A program made the translations under genes and the position numbers. A model generated the notes under the pieces. The model worked only from the letters and a program-made list of their open reading frames with translations. It had not been told where the DNA came from and made no database searches. 64,000 nucleotides of DNA, taken from GCA-2748575 sp965222725 (GTDB lineage: Bacteria; Pseudomonadota; Gammaproteobacteria; Pseudomonadales; Ketobacteraceae). Shown here one piece after another: positions 48,872 through 55,970 of the stretch. Within the stretch, counting starts at the first letter, position 1; every line of letters starts with the position of its first letter. The stretch spans positions 4,960,001 to 5,024,000 of the forward strand of contig OZ244969.1 of the NCBI GenBank assembly GCA_965222725.1. Reading direction: 5' to 3'.

Positions 48872-49377
48872 GCCGTTCTCCGGTTGCTTACTAAAATTCC
48901 GCGATAGCCGAGCCGCTGCAGGGCCTCAGCATTCTCTTCACCAAACGCAAGCATCAAGGTGCCTGCACCGCTGCGCTTTGCCTTGTGCCGGTTCTCGATG
49001 CCCGGGACAAAGTTAACCCTGCCCTGGATAAACAGCATTGAGTCTGCAGCCCTCATTGCCGACTGGCACCAGGCAGCATCTGTTCTGCTGAAGACCATCA
49101 CCACCCCATTTCCATGATCAACCATCCGGTTAATCCATTGAGGGGTTTCCCTGCCGTATGGAGGGTTAAGCCACACCCTGCCAAACCATTCGCGCATCAG
49201 TCCGTCATCGAAGATGGTGTATTTGGTGTTGGCTGGTACATAGGTTTCAGCGTCGTGCGGTGAGCAAGGATCCAGATCAAACTGCAGACCCAGTTCCTGA
49301 AACACCCATTCAGGCGTGTACCACTCAACGCCTTTGAGTTTCGATCGCTCGACAGGCTCGCCGAATAGCCCGCTCAC
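48868..49377 (-). CDS. Phage DNA N6-adenine methyltransferase
   Basis: 169 residues from GTG 49377. DLDPCSPHDAETYVPANTKYT (about 34-54) and VWLNPPYGRETP (about 69-79, motif IV NPPYG) identify the phage Dam (DNA N-6-adenine-methyltransferase) family. No matching restriction enzyme is present, so it is an orphan; it could protect phage DNA from host enzymes or affect gene control. Confidence 0.88.
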   Translation of the reverse strand: MSGLFGEPVERSKLKGVEWYTPEWVFQELGLQFDLDPCSPHDAETYVPANTKYTIFDDGLMREWFGRVWLNPPYGRETPQWINRMVDHGNGVVMVFSRTDAAWCQSAMRAADSMLFIQGRVNFVPGIENRHKAKRSGAGTLMLAFGEENAEALQRLGYRGILVSNRRTA

Positions 49378-50000
49378 TGAGAGGCCTCCCGATACTCCCG
49401 CGGCAGATAAGTCTCAATGCCAGCCCGCCGGCACCAGTGGATAAAGTACGGCGGGGGAATCTGCGCAAAGCTCTCAAATGTCCCCATGCGGTACTTGATG
49501 ACCTCTTTGGCCCAGGTCAGCCGGTACTGATACAGCAGGCCGGTAAGCTTCTCCTTTCCGCCCAGCGCCTCATAGCCCTTGGTGTGCTGCTCCTGGTGCT
49601 CACTGTGCAGCAGCGGGATAGTGGCGTACTGGTTTTTGATGGCGGTGCCCGCACCCTCAGCAATCATCCGGATGTGGGCTGCCTCCATGGGATTGGATTC
49701 GCACCCGTTCTGCTTGCTCACCGCGCTGGGCTGCATTCTGACCCACTCGTTGTATTGGTCATCAGACCCGATCGCCTTCAGTACCTGCGGGTTATTAAAA
49801 AACCCTGCCTTGAAAAGAATCTGCGCCTGGTCTCCGTAGACCTTCGGAAAGTCCTGCTCCATCAGCGCCAAGGCAATATGCCTACCCACCACGTAGCGCT
49901 TTGAATCACCCGGCTCAAAGGGCACCACCACAGTCAACACCGTGCAGGTCGGACTCAGGCAGCGCTTGTTGATGATGTGTCCCGATACCACGTCGCTCAT
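49374..50000 (-). CDS. HNH-type recombination nuclease (Ref/DUF968-like)
   Basis: 208 residues. The C-terminal part EAAHIRMIAEGAGTAIKNQYATIPLLHSEHQEQHTKGYEAL has the His/Asp spacing of the HNH-like core of phage P1 Ref and DUF968 proteins, which nick DNA in recombination reactions. A Cys just before (QNGCESNPMEAAH) fits the zinc-bound form. In lambda this slot holds the ninB-type recombination genes. Confidence 0.7.
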   Translation of the reverse strand: MSDVVSGHIINKRCLSPTCTVLTVVVPFEPGDSKRYVVGRHIALALMEQDFPKVYGDQAQILFKAGFFNNPQVLKAIGSDDQYNEWVRMQPSAVSKQNGCESNPMEAAHIRMIAEGAGTAIKNQYATIPLLHSEHQEQHTKGYEALGGKEKLTGLLYQYRLTWAKEVIKYRMGTFESFAQIPPPYFIHWCRRAGIETYLPREYREASQ

Positions 50001-50266
50001 GCCGCACCCTCCCGGTTCAATGGCTCAATCCAGTATTCGTAACTCTGGCTCCCTTTGATCTTTGCCGCGGCGATCGTCAGACCTTCCTTCTCCAGATCCC
50101 GGCGGATTTCGCGAACCCTGGCACTAATCGATGCATCAGCGAACAACCGCTTCCACCGTTTCTGTATCACATGCTGGATCGCATACAGCGTCATCGGAGA
50201 ACGCGCTTCCTCCAGCACAATGCGCACACAGTCGATCTGTCTCAGTCTATTGGTTGGCATGGTCAT
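49997..50266 (-). CDS. Small winged-helix protein
   Basis: 89 residues. VRIVLEEARSPMTLYAIQHVIQKRWKRLFADASISARVREIRRDLEKEGLTIA has a winged-helix pattern, with the last helix reaching the DNA-facing wing. Between the P-like and Ref-like genes. ATG 50266 with AGGGGG nearby. Confidence 0.65.
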   Translation of the reverse strand: MTMPTNRLRQIDCVRIVLEEARSPMTLYAIQHVIQKRWKRLFADASISARVREIRRDLEKEGLTIAAAKIKGSQSYEYWIEPLNREGAA

Positions 50267-50739
50267 ACCCCCTGCAGCATCTGCTTTGCTGCCTGTAAGT
50301 GGATCTTGGCCGCTGCCTGGCGCTCTGCATGCGTGGACTTTGGCAGGGCTGGGCGATATGGCTTATGCGCCGGTGGCCGGGGCAACGTGGCAAGCCGATA
50401 GAATTTCTTCCTGTTCACCACGTAATCGATGGGATCCGCAATCAGCAGGTCCAGGCCCCGCTTGATCTGCTCATCACTCAGGTTGCTAAGCGTTTTTGCC
50501 CACTGAGCACACTCCCAGTTCTCAACGGTCAGCTTGCCGTACTCGCGCTCCACTGCTTTGGCGCCATAGATTTCACCCAACCGCTCCCAAAAACGCTTCA
50601 GGCGGCGCGAAACGATCCCAGTAGACTGCTGGCCTCCACAATCAGAACGCTGGCTGGTAGTCGCAAGTTGGGTCATCTGTCTGTTCTTCAAACGTTCGGA
50701 TGTTTTCTTGAAGTCGATCTGCTGCGGTTTTTTGTCCAT
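50263..50739 (-). CDS. Replication P-like protein
   Basis: 158 residues from ATG 50739 (GAGGGGG upstream), overlapping the O-like gene by 98 bases. The middle WERLGEIYGAKAVEREYGKLTVENWECAQWAKTLSNLSDEQIKRGLDLLI (about 51-99) resembles lambda replication protein P, which recruits the host DnaB helicase. Position directly after O supports this. Confidence 0.7.
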   Translation of the reverse strand: MDKKPQQIDFKKTSERLKNRQMTQLATTSQRSDCGGQQSTGIVSRRLKRFWERLGEIYGAKAVEREYGKLTVENWECAQWAKTLSNLSDEQIKRGLDLLIADPIDYVVNRKKFYRLATLPRPPAHKPYRPALPKSTHAERQAAAKIHLQAAKQMLQGV

Positions 50740-51499
50740 TGCTGGTACCCCCTCGGATTCCAGTCGGTGCTGGTGTGCGATGCTCGGTAATCAATTTTTG
50801 CAGCAGCGTGTTTTCCCACTTCTGCTGATTTCGCTTCACGTCCGGTCTGCTCAGCCAGAAGCTGACAAACTCAGCCCGGGCCTCATCGGTTAATATCTCC
50901 GAAGGCAAACCGGCTTTCAGGAGCAGATAGCGGAAAGTGTCACTTTCGACCCACTCCAGATGCATGGGGAATTCCCCTGATGTAGTAGTAGATAAAAAAG
51001 AAGTAGTAGAGGGGGACTGTGTGTCCCCACCTGGGGACAGCTGGTCCCCACTCCGGGGACTGTGTGTCACTACCCCCGGGGACTGTGTGTCACTACCCTG
51101 GGGACTGTGTGTCCCCGGTACTGGGGACTGTGTGTCCCCTGTGGATAACTCTGCCTGTTCTTCATTTGGCAATTTTCGCACTGGGGACTGTGTGTCCCCG
51201 GTCATGAATTCGCCGATTTCAACGCAGTCTTCACAGTCAAAATTGAGCACATACTCATTAAGGCGGCCCAGCTCATTGACCACTTTCAAATAACCATCTT
51301 CCTGCAGGGCAACAAGATCCCGTTTCACCTGTCGATCAGAGCAGCAAGCAAACTGACTTATCCACTTAACGCTCACACCAACGCAACGGCCGGTCGATGG
51401 GTTGTGGTGGTGCAGAAGTGCCTGCAATACTAGCTTTTTGGTGGGCTTCCCTGGGAACTGCCTGTCAGCCCAGTTGAGGGCTTTCCACTCTTTGGTCAC
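50642..51499 (-). CDS. Replication initiator O-like protein
   Basis: 285 residues from GTG 51499 (overlapping the previous stop as GTGA). The N-terminal winged-helix half (LQALLHHHNPSTGRCVGVSVKWISQFACCSDRQVKRDLVALQEDGYL) is that of O-type phage initiators. The central part is Ser/Thr/Pro-rich with repeats of GDTQSPV, which are the translation of the iterons of the origin (50976-51199). The C-terminal half (FVSFWLSRPDVKRNQQKWENTLLQKLITEH) contacts P-type helicase loaders in lambda. As in lambda, the origin is inside the gene. Confidence 0.85.
   Translation of the reverse strand: MTKEWKALNWADRQFPGKPTKKLVLQALLHHHNPSTGRCVGVSVKWISQFACCSDRQVKRDLVALQEDGYLKVVNELGRLNEYVLNFDCEDCVEIGEFMTGDTQSPVRKLPNEEQAELSTGDTQSPVPGTHSPQGSDTQSPGVVTHSPRSGDQLSPGGDTQSPSTTSFLSTTTSGEFPMHLEWVESDTFRYLLLKAGLPSEILTDEARAEFVSFWLSRPDVKRNQQKWENTLLQKLITEHRTPAPTGIRGGTSNGQKTAADRLQENIRTFEEQTDDPTCDYQPAF
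50976..51199. other. Phage replication origin with seven iterons and AT-rich tract
   Basis: GGGGACTGTGTGTC begins at 51012, 51055, 51078, 51100, 51123 and 51183, with a variant (GGGGACAGCTGGTCCCC) at 51033. Copies are 21-23 bp apart except the last (60 bp), so they lie on the same face of the helix. Several complete GGGGAC-N5-GTCCCC palindromes occur. An AT-rich stretch with a run of A (50976-51010) flanks the array, as in lambda ori where O opens the DNA. Confidence 0.85.
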
Positions 51500-51684
51500 A
51501 ACAACACCCCCAAGCACACCCCCACCAGGCACAGACCAGCCCCATACAGGGAAGCCCGCACCGGGTGAGACCTCACCCATTCATCCAGATGAAACACCGC
51601 ATAAATGGCCGACAACCTGTCGTATTCCCTCGCTTCCTTAAAACATCGCTTAGCCAACTCTTTGTTGTTCTCTTTGTTATGCAC
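51496..51684 (-). CDS. Small protein with C-terminal membrane segment
   Basis: 62 residues from GTG 51684, preceded by AGGGGA and overlapping the end of the LuxR-like gene by 8 bases. Helical and charged N-terminus (NKENNKELAKRCFKEAREYDRL), with a hydrophobic end (ASLYGAGLCLVGVCLGVLL). A longer start at 51759 is possible but has a poor ribosome site. Unknown; possibly membrane-associated. Confidence 0.55.
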   Translation of the reverse strand: MHNKENNKELAKRCFKEAREYDRLSAIYAVFHLDEWVRSHPVRASLYGAGLCLVGVCLGVLL

Positions 51685-52030
51685 CCGTGCTGATCCCCTG
51701 CGATTGTAAATATTGAGACTCCGCCCGGCGGGCGGTGCTGGGTCGGCGTACATCGTCATCGCCTAACGTGACCATGAAAAAAAGAAAAGCGGATAGGGAT
51801 ACCTTCAGCAGGCCGTGAGCGAACGCCCTGGCAACAATCGAAGGACCATTCTTGGCATGAAGCTTTGCCTGGATGTTTTTGATATGGGTGTTGACGGTGG
51901 CCTCTGATTTACACAGCTTTTCCGCCATTTCCTTTTTTGTCAGTCCGGCACCCAGCAGAGGCAGGTAAGACAGCTCAGTCTTACTCAGTGCTTCGGGTAG
52001 CTCATCTTTGCTGAACGTCAACTCGTCCAT
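51677..52030 (-). CDS. LuxR-type HTH regulator in the cII position
   Basis: 117 residues. LSKTELSYLPLLGAGLTKKEMAEKLCKSEATVNTHIKNIQAKLHAKN (about 15-61) is a clear LuxR/GerE helix-turn-helix. A hydrophobic segment follows (ALFLFFMVTL-like, about 78-88), then a polar tail; there is no sensor domain, so this is a stand-alone LuxR HTH, perhaps membrane-bound. It lies between cro and O, exactly where cII lies in lambda, and may be the lysogeny-decision activator of this phage. Confidence 0.8.
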   Translation of the reverse strand: MDELTFSKDELPEALSKTELSYLPLLGAGLTKKEMAEKLCKSEATVNTHIKNIQAKLHAKNGPSIVARAFAHGLLKVSLSAFLFFMVTLGDDDVRRPSTARRAESQYLQSQGISTGA

Positions 52031-52113
52031 TTAAGAATCCTATTTTTTAATGATTACCGCATGCCATCTATTGGCGACAATGGGCACCAGGTTGTTGCAA
52101 CTCACCCTTAACG

Positions 52114-52311
52114 TTACGCGGCCGAGTCGATCCCGTTATTGTGAATATCAATCAGCTTCTGGGCAGTTCTGTAGCGGGGCATCTTAATCTCGCCAGTTTT
52201 GATCCTGTGGATAGTCGGTTGTTTTACACCGACGAGCTTTGCCAATGCGTCCTCTGTTAAATCAAACCGCTCCAGAATGCTCCTTGTGATTTCTTGGAAG
52301 TTAATGTTCAT
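52114..52311 (-). CDS. Cro-like repressor
   Basis: 65 residues with an XRE-type HTH (EDALAKLVGVKQPTIHRIKTGEIKMP). First gene of the leftward early operon, divergent from cI, with a TTAATAC-N7-GTATTAA operator just upstream. Plays the Cro role by position; HTH matches. Confidence 0.85.
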   Translation of the reverse strand: MNINFQEITRSILERFDLTEDALAKLVGVKQPTIHRIKTGEIKMPRYRTAQKLIDIHNNGIDSAA

Positions 52312-52320
52312 GGAGAAACA

Positions 52321-52341
52321 TTAATACATTAAACGTATTAA
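52321..52341. promoter_or_regulatory. CI/Cro operator at the cro-cI intergenic region
   Basis: TTAATAC-N7-GTATTAA, a perfect 7-bp palindrome with a 7-base centre. Its reverse is nearly identical to the operator at 53824-53844. A more degenerate TTAATTC-N11-GAATTAA follows at 52338-52362. Confidence 0.85.
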
Positions 52342-52383
52342 TTCAATACAGAAGCGAATTAATTATTTTTGGATAATACGCGC

Positions 52384-53076
52384 ATGCATAAAGACACCGC
52401 CGACTTGCTCAGAGAGCTGATGACATCCGAAGGAATCGGAGAAAATGGACTGGCACGGAAAACCGGTGTGCCACAACCGACTATCCATAGAATATTGCAG
52501 CGCGAAAGCCTGCAGCCCAGAAAGTCCACTCTTCAACCTATCGCCACTTACTTCAACGTCCCCGTGGAGCTACTAATCAGTGGCATTCATATAACGGACG
52601 CAGAGGAAGACCACTCCAACTCACCAAATGCGTGGCCTTATCGCACTAAAATTGCAGAGAAATCGCACAAAAACTATTCTGGCCAAACCCAATTTGTTTC
52701 CGTAAAGTCCTTTGCCCAAATAATAAACAGTGATGCAGGGAGCTTGTGGGATATGAAGTACTCGGGCGAGTTGATGGAGGAATCTGTTTTCTACGCGGTT
52801 GATACTGACCTGATGGAGGGGGAGCAGGGGGAGCGCATACCGAAAGGAAGTGTTCTACATCTGGTAAAAGGGGTAACGCCAGACCTGGGGGATGTTGTCC
52901 TATACAGCGTTAACGACTCGCCTGTTCTCGGCCACTACTCTGAAGTAGCTGGCGCGCCATTCGTCAGGCCATCAAACCGGCAATATCAATCTATTAACGT
53001 CGAGGCCGGTGAGCTCATCGGTGTGGCTGTGGAAATCACCAAAAAACTCAAAAGCCTCGACAAACTCAAGGGGTGA
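52384..53076 (+). CDS. CI-like repressor (S24 fold without catalytic dyad)
   Basis: 230 residues from ATG 52384. The N-terminal HTH LMTSEGIGENGLARKTGVPQPTIHRILQ is XRE-type. The C-terminal half follows the S24/LexA fold (VFYAVDTDLMEGE, GSVLHLVKGVTPDLGDVVLYSVND, RPSNRQYQSINVEAGELIGVAVEI), but where LexA/CI have the nucleophile Ser in GDSM this has DTDLM, and the Lys position reads LGHYS. Thus self-cleavage looks lost. A -10-like GATAAT at 52372-52377 would start transcription at the A of the ATG, suggesting a leaderless message as in lambda pRM. Confidence 0.85.
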   Translation: MHKDTADLLRELMTSEGIGENGLARKTGVPQPTIHRILQRESLQPRKSTLQPIATYFNVPVELLISGIHITDAEEDHSNSPNAWPYRTKIAEKSHKNYSGQTQFVSVKSFAQIINSDAGSLWDMKYSGELMEESVFYAVDTDLMEGEQGERIPKGSVLHLVKGVTPDLGDVVLYSVNDSPVLGHYSEVAGAPFVRPSNRQYQSINVEAGELIGVAVEITKKLKSLDKLKG

Positions 53077-53094
53077 GCAACCACCCCCTCCAAG

Positions 53095-53694
53095 CTATTG
53101 CCCTTTAACCGCGGCAACCTTTGCCAAAAACTCTTTATAGTGCTGAATTGCAGTGCTTTGACCACCTGGCATCCGATCGATATGGAAGTAGGCAACCTCA
53201 TAGCCATCACCCGTGTTGATACGGATGCGACAGTCTTCCGCCGAAACCATCTTTTGCAGGGTGCCCAGATCCATCGTCACCGCATTTCGGCTTTCTGTGT
53301 GGATTGTCCTAGAAACAGTGTTGTAACCGCTGTTATCAAACTTTGTTGCTCCGTCAACTGGGTAACTGTGCTTTTCTCCATCAATGTTCACATCGATACT
53401 TTTGAACGACAGATACGAGTTACCATAACCTGCAGATGAATTGTTCTGTAAGATCAGGCTTACCCTGTCAGGGCTTTGACTATTCCAATACGCCCCTGCT
53501 TTAGTGGCCATCGCCATCAGGCTGCTCTTACCATCATACAAAAAAGCAGGCTCCATCCTCACTATCGTTGCCCCATCAAAGTCAGACACCTCTTTTGTGA
53601 CACGCCCCACCCCCGAGAGCGCATTCATCGAATCCGCCATCGAAGCGCACCCCGACATAATCACAATCAGCAGAGCAGATAACATTCTAACCAT
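53095..53694 (-). CDS. Prophage lipoprotein, candidate lysogenic-conversion factor
   Basis: 199 residues. MVRMLSALLIVIMSGCAS is a lipobox signal peptide (Cys 16). The rest is a soluble mixed domain (DFDGATIVRMEPAFLYDG; SLILQNNSSAGYGNSYLSFKSIDVNIDG; MDLGTLQKMVSAEDCRIRINTGDGYEVAYFHIDR). It is convergent with cI (18 bases between stops) and has its own promoter outside the CI operators, so expression in the lysogen is expected. Such lipoproteins often block superinfection at the cell surface. Role is inference. Confidence 0.72.
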   Translation of the reverse strand: MVRMLSALLIVIMSGCASMADSMNALSGVGRVTKEVSDFDGATIVRMEPAFLYDGKSSLMAMATKAGAYWNSQSPDRVSLILQNNSSAGYGNSYLSFKSIDVNIDGEKHSYPVDGATKFDNSGYNTVSRTIHTESRNAVTMDLGTLQKMVSAEDCRIRINTGDGYEVAYFHIDRMPGGQSTAIQHYKEFLAKVAAVKGQ

Positions 53695-53726
53695 TGGCCA
53701 ATCTCCGTTTTATTGTTGAGTTCCAA

Positions 53727-53755
53727 CTTATACCACCGGCCAATACACCATACAA
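53727..53755 (-). promoter_or_regulatory. Promoter for the prophage lipoprotein
   Basis: Minus strand TTGTAT, 17-bp spacer and TATAAG (-10 at plus-strand 53727-53732). It is about 45 bases from the nearest CI-type operator, so CI need not repress it. Confidence 0.55.
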
Positions 53756-53800
53756 ACCACCAAACTGGTCACTAAACAAACACACCTGAATATTTCAAAT

Positions 53801-53844
53801 TTAATACGTTTTGGTATTGACGGTTAATACGTTTAATGTATTAT
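53801..53844 (+). promoter_or_regulatory. pL-like promoter with two CI-type operators
   Basis: Operators TTAATAC-N6-GTATTGA (53801-53820) and TTAATAC-N7-GTATTAT (53824-53844). Embedded are TTGACG (-35, 53817-53822) and TATTAT (-10, 53839-53844) with a 16-bp spacer, so one operator covers the -35 and the other the -10. Same geometry as lambda OL/pL; drives the rightward early operon. Confidence 0.8.
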
Positions 53845-53870
53845 TAAAGACAGCAAAGACAACATACCGG

Positions 53871-54026
53871 GAGAGCTGAGCTTGTTGGGGTGGCACCCAG
53901 CAAGCAGAAACCAACGCCACCGTAACCCCTACCCCGCTCTGGGTGTGGTCGCTGAAAGGGGGTTAGAGAGCTGAGCAGCACTGATGCTAAACCTGCAGCC
54001 GGAGTGGTACCGGTACCAACTGCAGG
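53871..54026 (+). ncRNA. Structured pL leader with strong hairpins
   Basis: About 20-30 nt after the predicted pL start, GCTTGTTGGG and CCCAGCAAGC form a 10-bp stem (one G-U) with a 6-base loop (53880-53905). GAGAGCTGAGC occurs just before it (53871-53881) and again at 53966-53976. A third structure, CCTGCAG...CTGCAGG enclosing GGTACCGGTACC, covers 53992-54026. This resembles nut/put-type antitermination leader regions; no N gene is recognised. Confidence 0.55.
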
Positions 54027-54111
54027 ATCGGGGGAAGCCATCCCCACTGCAAAGCTCTCCCGGGTCTCCCGGTATGTTGTTTTGACCACCTATAACGCAC
54101 GGGCAACGGCA

Positions 54112-54255
54112 ATGGATGAATATCAGAAAGAAACACTGGAATTGATCGCAGCTCTGGAAGCGTACCGCGAAAAGTACGGCGGTGGGTATGACACCTCGTG
54201 CCACATTCCCCAGCTGGTTGAATACCTGAAGGCAGATCTGGAGGAAAACCAGTGA
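54112..54255 (+). CDS. Small hypothetical protein
   Basis: 47 residues from ATG 54112, helical and acidic (YQKETLELIAALEAYREKYGG; IPQLVEYLKADLEE). First gene of the rightward early operon. The frame is open 36 codons upstream but the extension is low-quality sequence. Confidence 0.5.
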   Translation: MDEYQKETLELIAALEAYREKYGGGYDTSCHIPQLVEYLKADLEENQ

Positions 54256-54288
54256 GCGAATTCCACACCAACGCAGGAGATATAAAAC

Positions 54289-54552
54289 ATGTTTGGCGGC
54301 AATTTGAACAAAGCGCAGCTGATGCTGGCAATGACTCTGGATCTGCTTCAGGGAAGAGCAGGGCAACCACAGCTCGTTGCAAAGCGGGTTCCACCAGAGC
54401 GCCAGCAACGATCACCACAGACTCAAAAGTTCTTAATGTGGCGCGCAGAAGAAAAACGGAAACGGAAGAACCAGAAGCGCCTGGAGGACTTCGAGAGTAC
54501 GGCTTTCTGGCGCCACCCGTTGGCGAAAAAGGAACCGTCCACCTCTTCATAA
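54289..54552 (+). CDS. Small hypothetical phage protein
   Basis: 87 residues from ATG 54289, preceded by AGGAGATATAAAAC. Helical and basic (LNKAQLMLAMTLDLLQG, WRAEEKRKRKNQKRLEDFES). An overlapping frame (54252-54617, GTG start) also has a fair ribosome site, but its composition looks like a shadow. Not assigned. Confidence 0.5.
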   Translation: MFGGNLNKAQLMLAMTLDLLQGRAGQPQLVAKRVPPERQQRSPQTQKFLMWRAEEKRKRKNQKRLEDFESTAFWRHPLAKKEPSTSS

Positions 54553-54621
54553 TGTTTTCACTCATCGGGGTAGCAGAGTCAATAGTTAACGGCATCTGCT
54601 CCCTGTTTGGAGGGTAACACC

Positions 54622-54819
54622 ATGGCTTCAGCAGCTTGTGAACTCAATGACCGTATCAGGCACATCCAGTACGCCTACGGGCGGCAAGTGCCAGAGTTTG
54701 GCCGCGTAGTGTGGGAACGGTGGCTTAAATCCCTGTACAGGCAAATAGCGCGGGAAGGCAAGCTGCTGGCCAGGGACCGGCACTACCAGAACAACCACAG
54801 CAGTAAACCAACCAACTAA
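54622..54819 (+). CDS. Small hypothetical protein
   Basis: 65 residues from ATG 54622 (GGAGGG upstream); RIRHIQYAYGRQVPEFGRVVWERWLKSLYRQIAREGKLL is a single helical unit. Fits a small DNA- or protein-binding accessory protein; not assigned. Confidence 0.6.
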   Translation: MASAACELNDRIRHIQYAYGRQVPEFGRVVWERWLKSLYRQIAREGKLLARDRHYQNNHSSKPTN

Positions 54820-54834
54820 CGGCAGAGGAAAACC

Positions 54835-55623
54835 ATGTCAGAGCAAAAGACCAATGTTGATGATCTCATCAGCGAACTGGGCCTGCAGGTACCGGCTGCT
54901 GTACTGCCCTCCTCCATGAGCGTCCAGAGCCTGGAGCAATACATGGAGCATGCGGCCCGGTACCGCCTGAACTTCACCACCACCAGTATCGATGACTTTA
55001 TTGCCTACAACACCACCTACGATGCTGCTGGCGCAACCTGCTTTGTCAGTGCTCCGGAAATGACTGCCGAAACCATCTTTGACCTGGGCACCACAATTCA
55101 GCCAGGCCACAAGGCGCACAGAGCAGAGCTGAGCCTTCAGCCAACTGCGGCATACCAAGCCCTGCAGGTGATCGACGGCAACAAGTTAGGGCAGAAACAA
55201 GCCGCGGAGTTTCTGGAAGACTGGGCAGACTTTGTAACTGTGCAGATCAGCACCGGTGAACCCATCCCAGTAAAAGCCGCTGCCAAGTCACTGATGGACC
55301 TGACCATTGAAGCCGCAAAGGAAGTGAACAGCAAGGTCAGCGACTTCGGCGCCCAGGCCAGCAGCATGGAACGGATCGAAGCAAAGTTTCAGGAACAGAT
55401 CCCTGCTTACATTGAATTCAAGTGCCACCCATATAACGGGCTGACTGAGCGTTCTTTCTGGTTGCGAGTGTCAATCCTGACCGGTGATGACCGGCCAAAG
55501 ATTGTTTTCCGTATCGTGCAGCTGGAGCCACTGAAGGAAAAGATCGCCGAGGAATTCAAGGCAAAGCTGGACGAAGCTTTCAAAAAGCTGAAGTTGAAAA
55601 CGTTTATCGGTGAAGTCCGCTAA
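54835..55623 (+). CDS. DUF2303 (YfdQ-like) protein
   Basis: 262 residues. HKAHRAELSLQPTAAYQALQVIDGNKLGQKQAAEFLEDWADFV (about 93-135) and the C-terminal beta part (FKCHPYNGLTERSFWLRVSILTGDDRPKIVFRIVQL) match the DUF2303/YfdQ family of prophage early proteins. Function unknown; often near recombination genes. Confidence 0.82.
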   Translation: MSEQKTNVDDLISELGLQVPAAVLPSSMSVQSLEQYMEHAARYRLNFTTTSIDDFIAYNTTYDAAGATCFVSAPEMTAETIFDLGTTIQPGHKAHRAELSLQPTAAYQALQVIDGNKLGQKQAAEFLEDWADFVTVQISTGEPIPVKAAAKSLMDLTIEAAKEVNSKVSDFGAQASSMERIEAKFQEQIPAYIEFKCHPYNGLTERSFWLRVSILTGDDRPKIVFRIVQLEPLKEKIAEEFKAKLDEAFKKLKLKTFIGEVR

Positions 55624-55667
55624 CGGGCGAAAGGAGTGGCGGGCTTCGGCCCGCCTGTGGAGCGAAT

Positions 55668-55970
55668 ATGACAATCACAACTATATGGACGTGCGACAAC
55701 CACCACTGCGGCAAGAAAGTAGAAGGCAGAGAACCGAAATGGTTAACGCTTGGCAGTGAGGATGGCAGCTCTCTCAGGATCCGAAATCCGATTGGTAAGC
55801 ACGGTCTTAGAGAAACTAACTCCCATGGTGATATGCATTTCTGCTCATCAACGTGCTTGATAAAAGCCTTTTTTGGACAGCACGTTGCCGCGCTTGAGCG
55901 CGAAGAAGTGGAGAGGCTAATTGCCGCGCTTGGAGCCCTGGTGCCGCCGACTCAGGATAGTCAGACATGA
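55668..55970 (+). CDS. Zinc-binding phage protein
   Basis: 100 residues with WTCDNHHCGKKVEG and HFCSSTCLIKAFFG, two metal-binding Cys/His clusters. ATGA-type overlap with the methyltransferase that follows. Function unknown. Confidence 0.65.
   Translation: MTITTIWTCDNHHCGKKVEGREPKWLTLGSEDGSSLRIRNPIGKHGLRETNSHGDMHFCSSTCLIKAFFGQHVAALEREEVERLIAALGALVPPTQDSQT

Noticed and set aside
51012..51199. Repeat array that could suggest CRISPR
   Set aside because: Copies are short (14-17 bp), spacers are 4-8 bp, and the array lies inside an O-type initiator gene; it is an iteron origin.
54252..54617. 121-residue GTG-start frame overlapping 54289-54552
   Set aside because: It has a fair ribosome site, but a Ser/Ala/Arg/Thr-rich shadow-like composition; the 87-residue frame is more natural.
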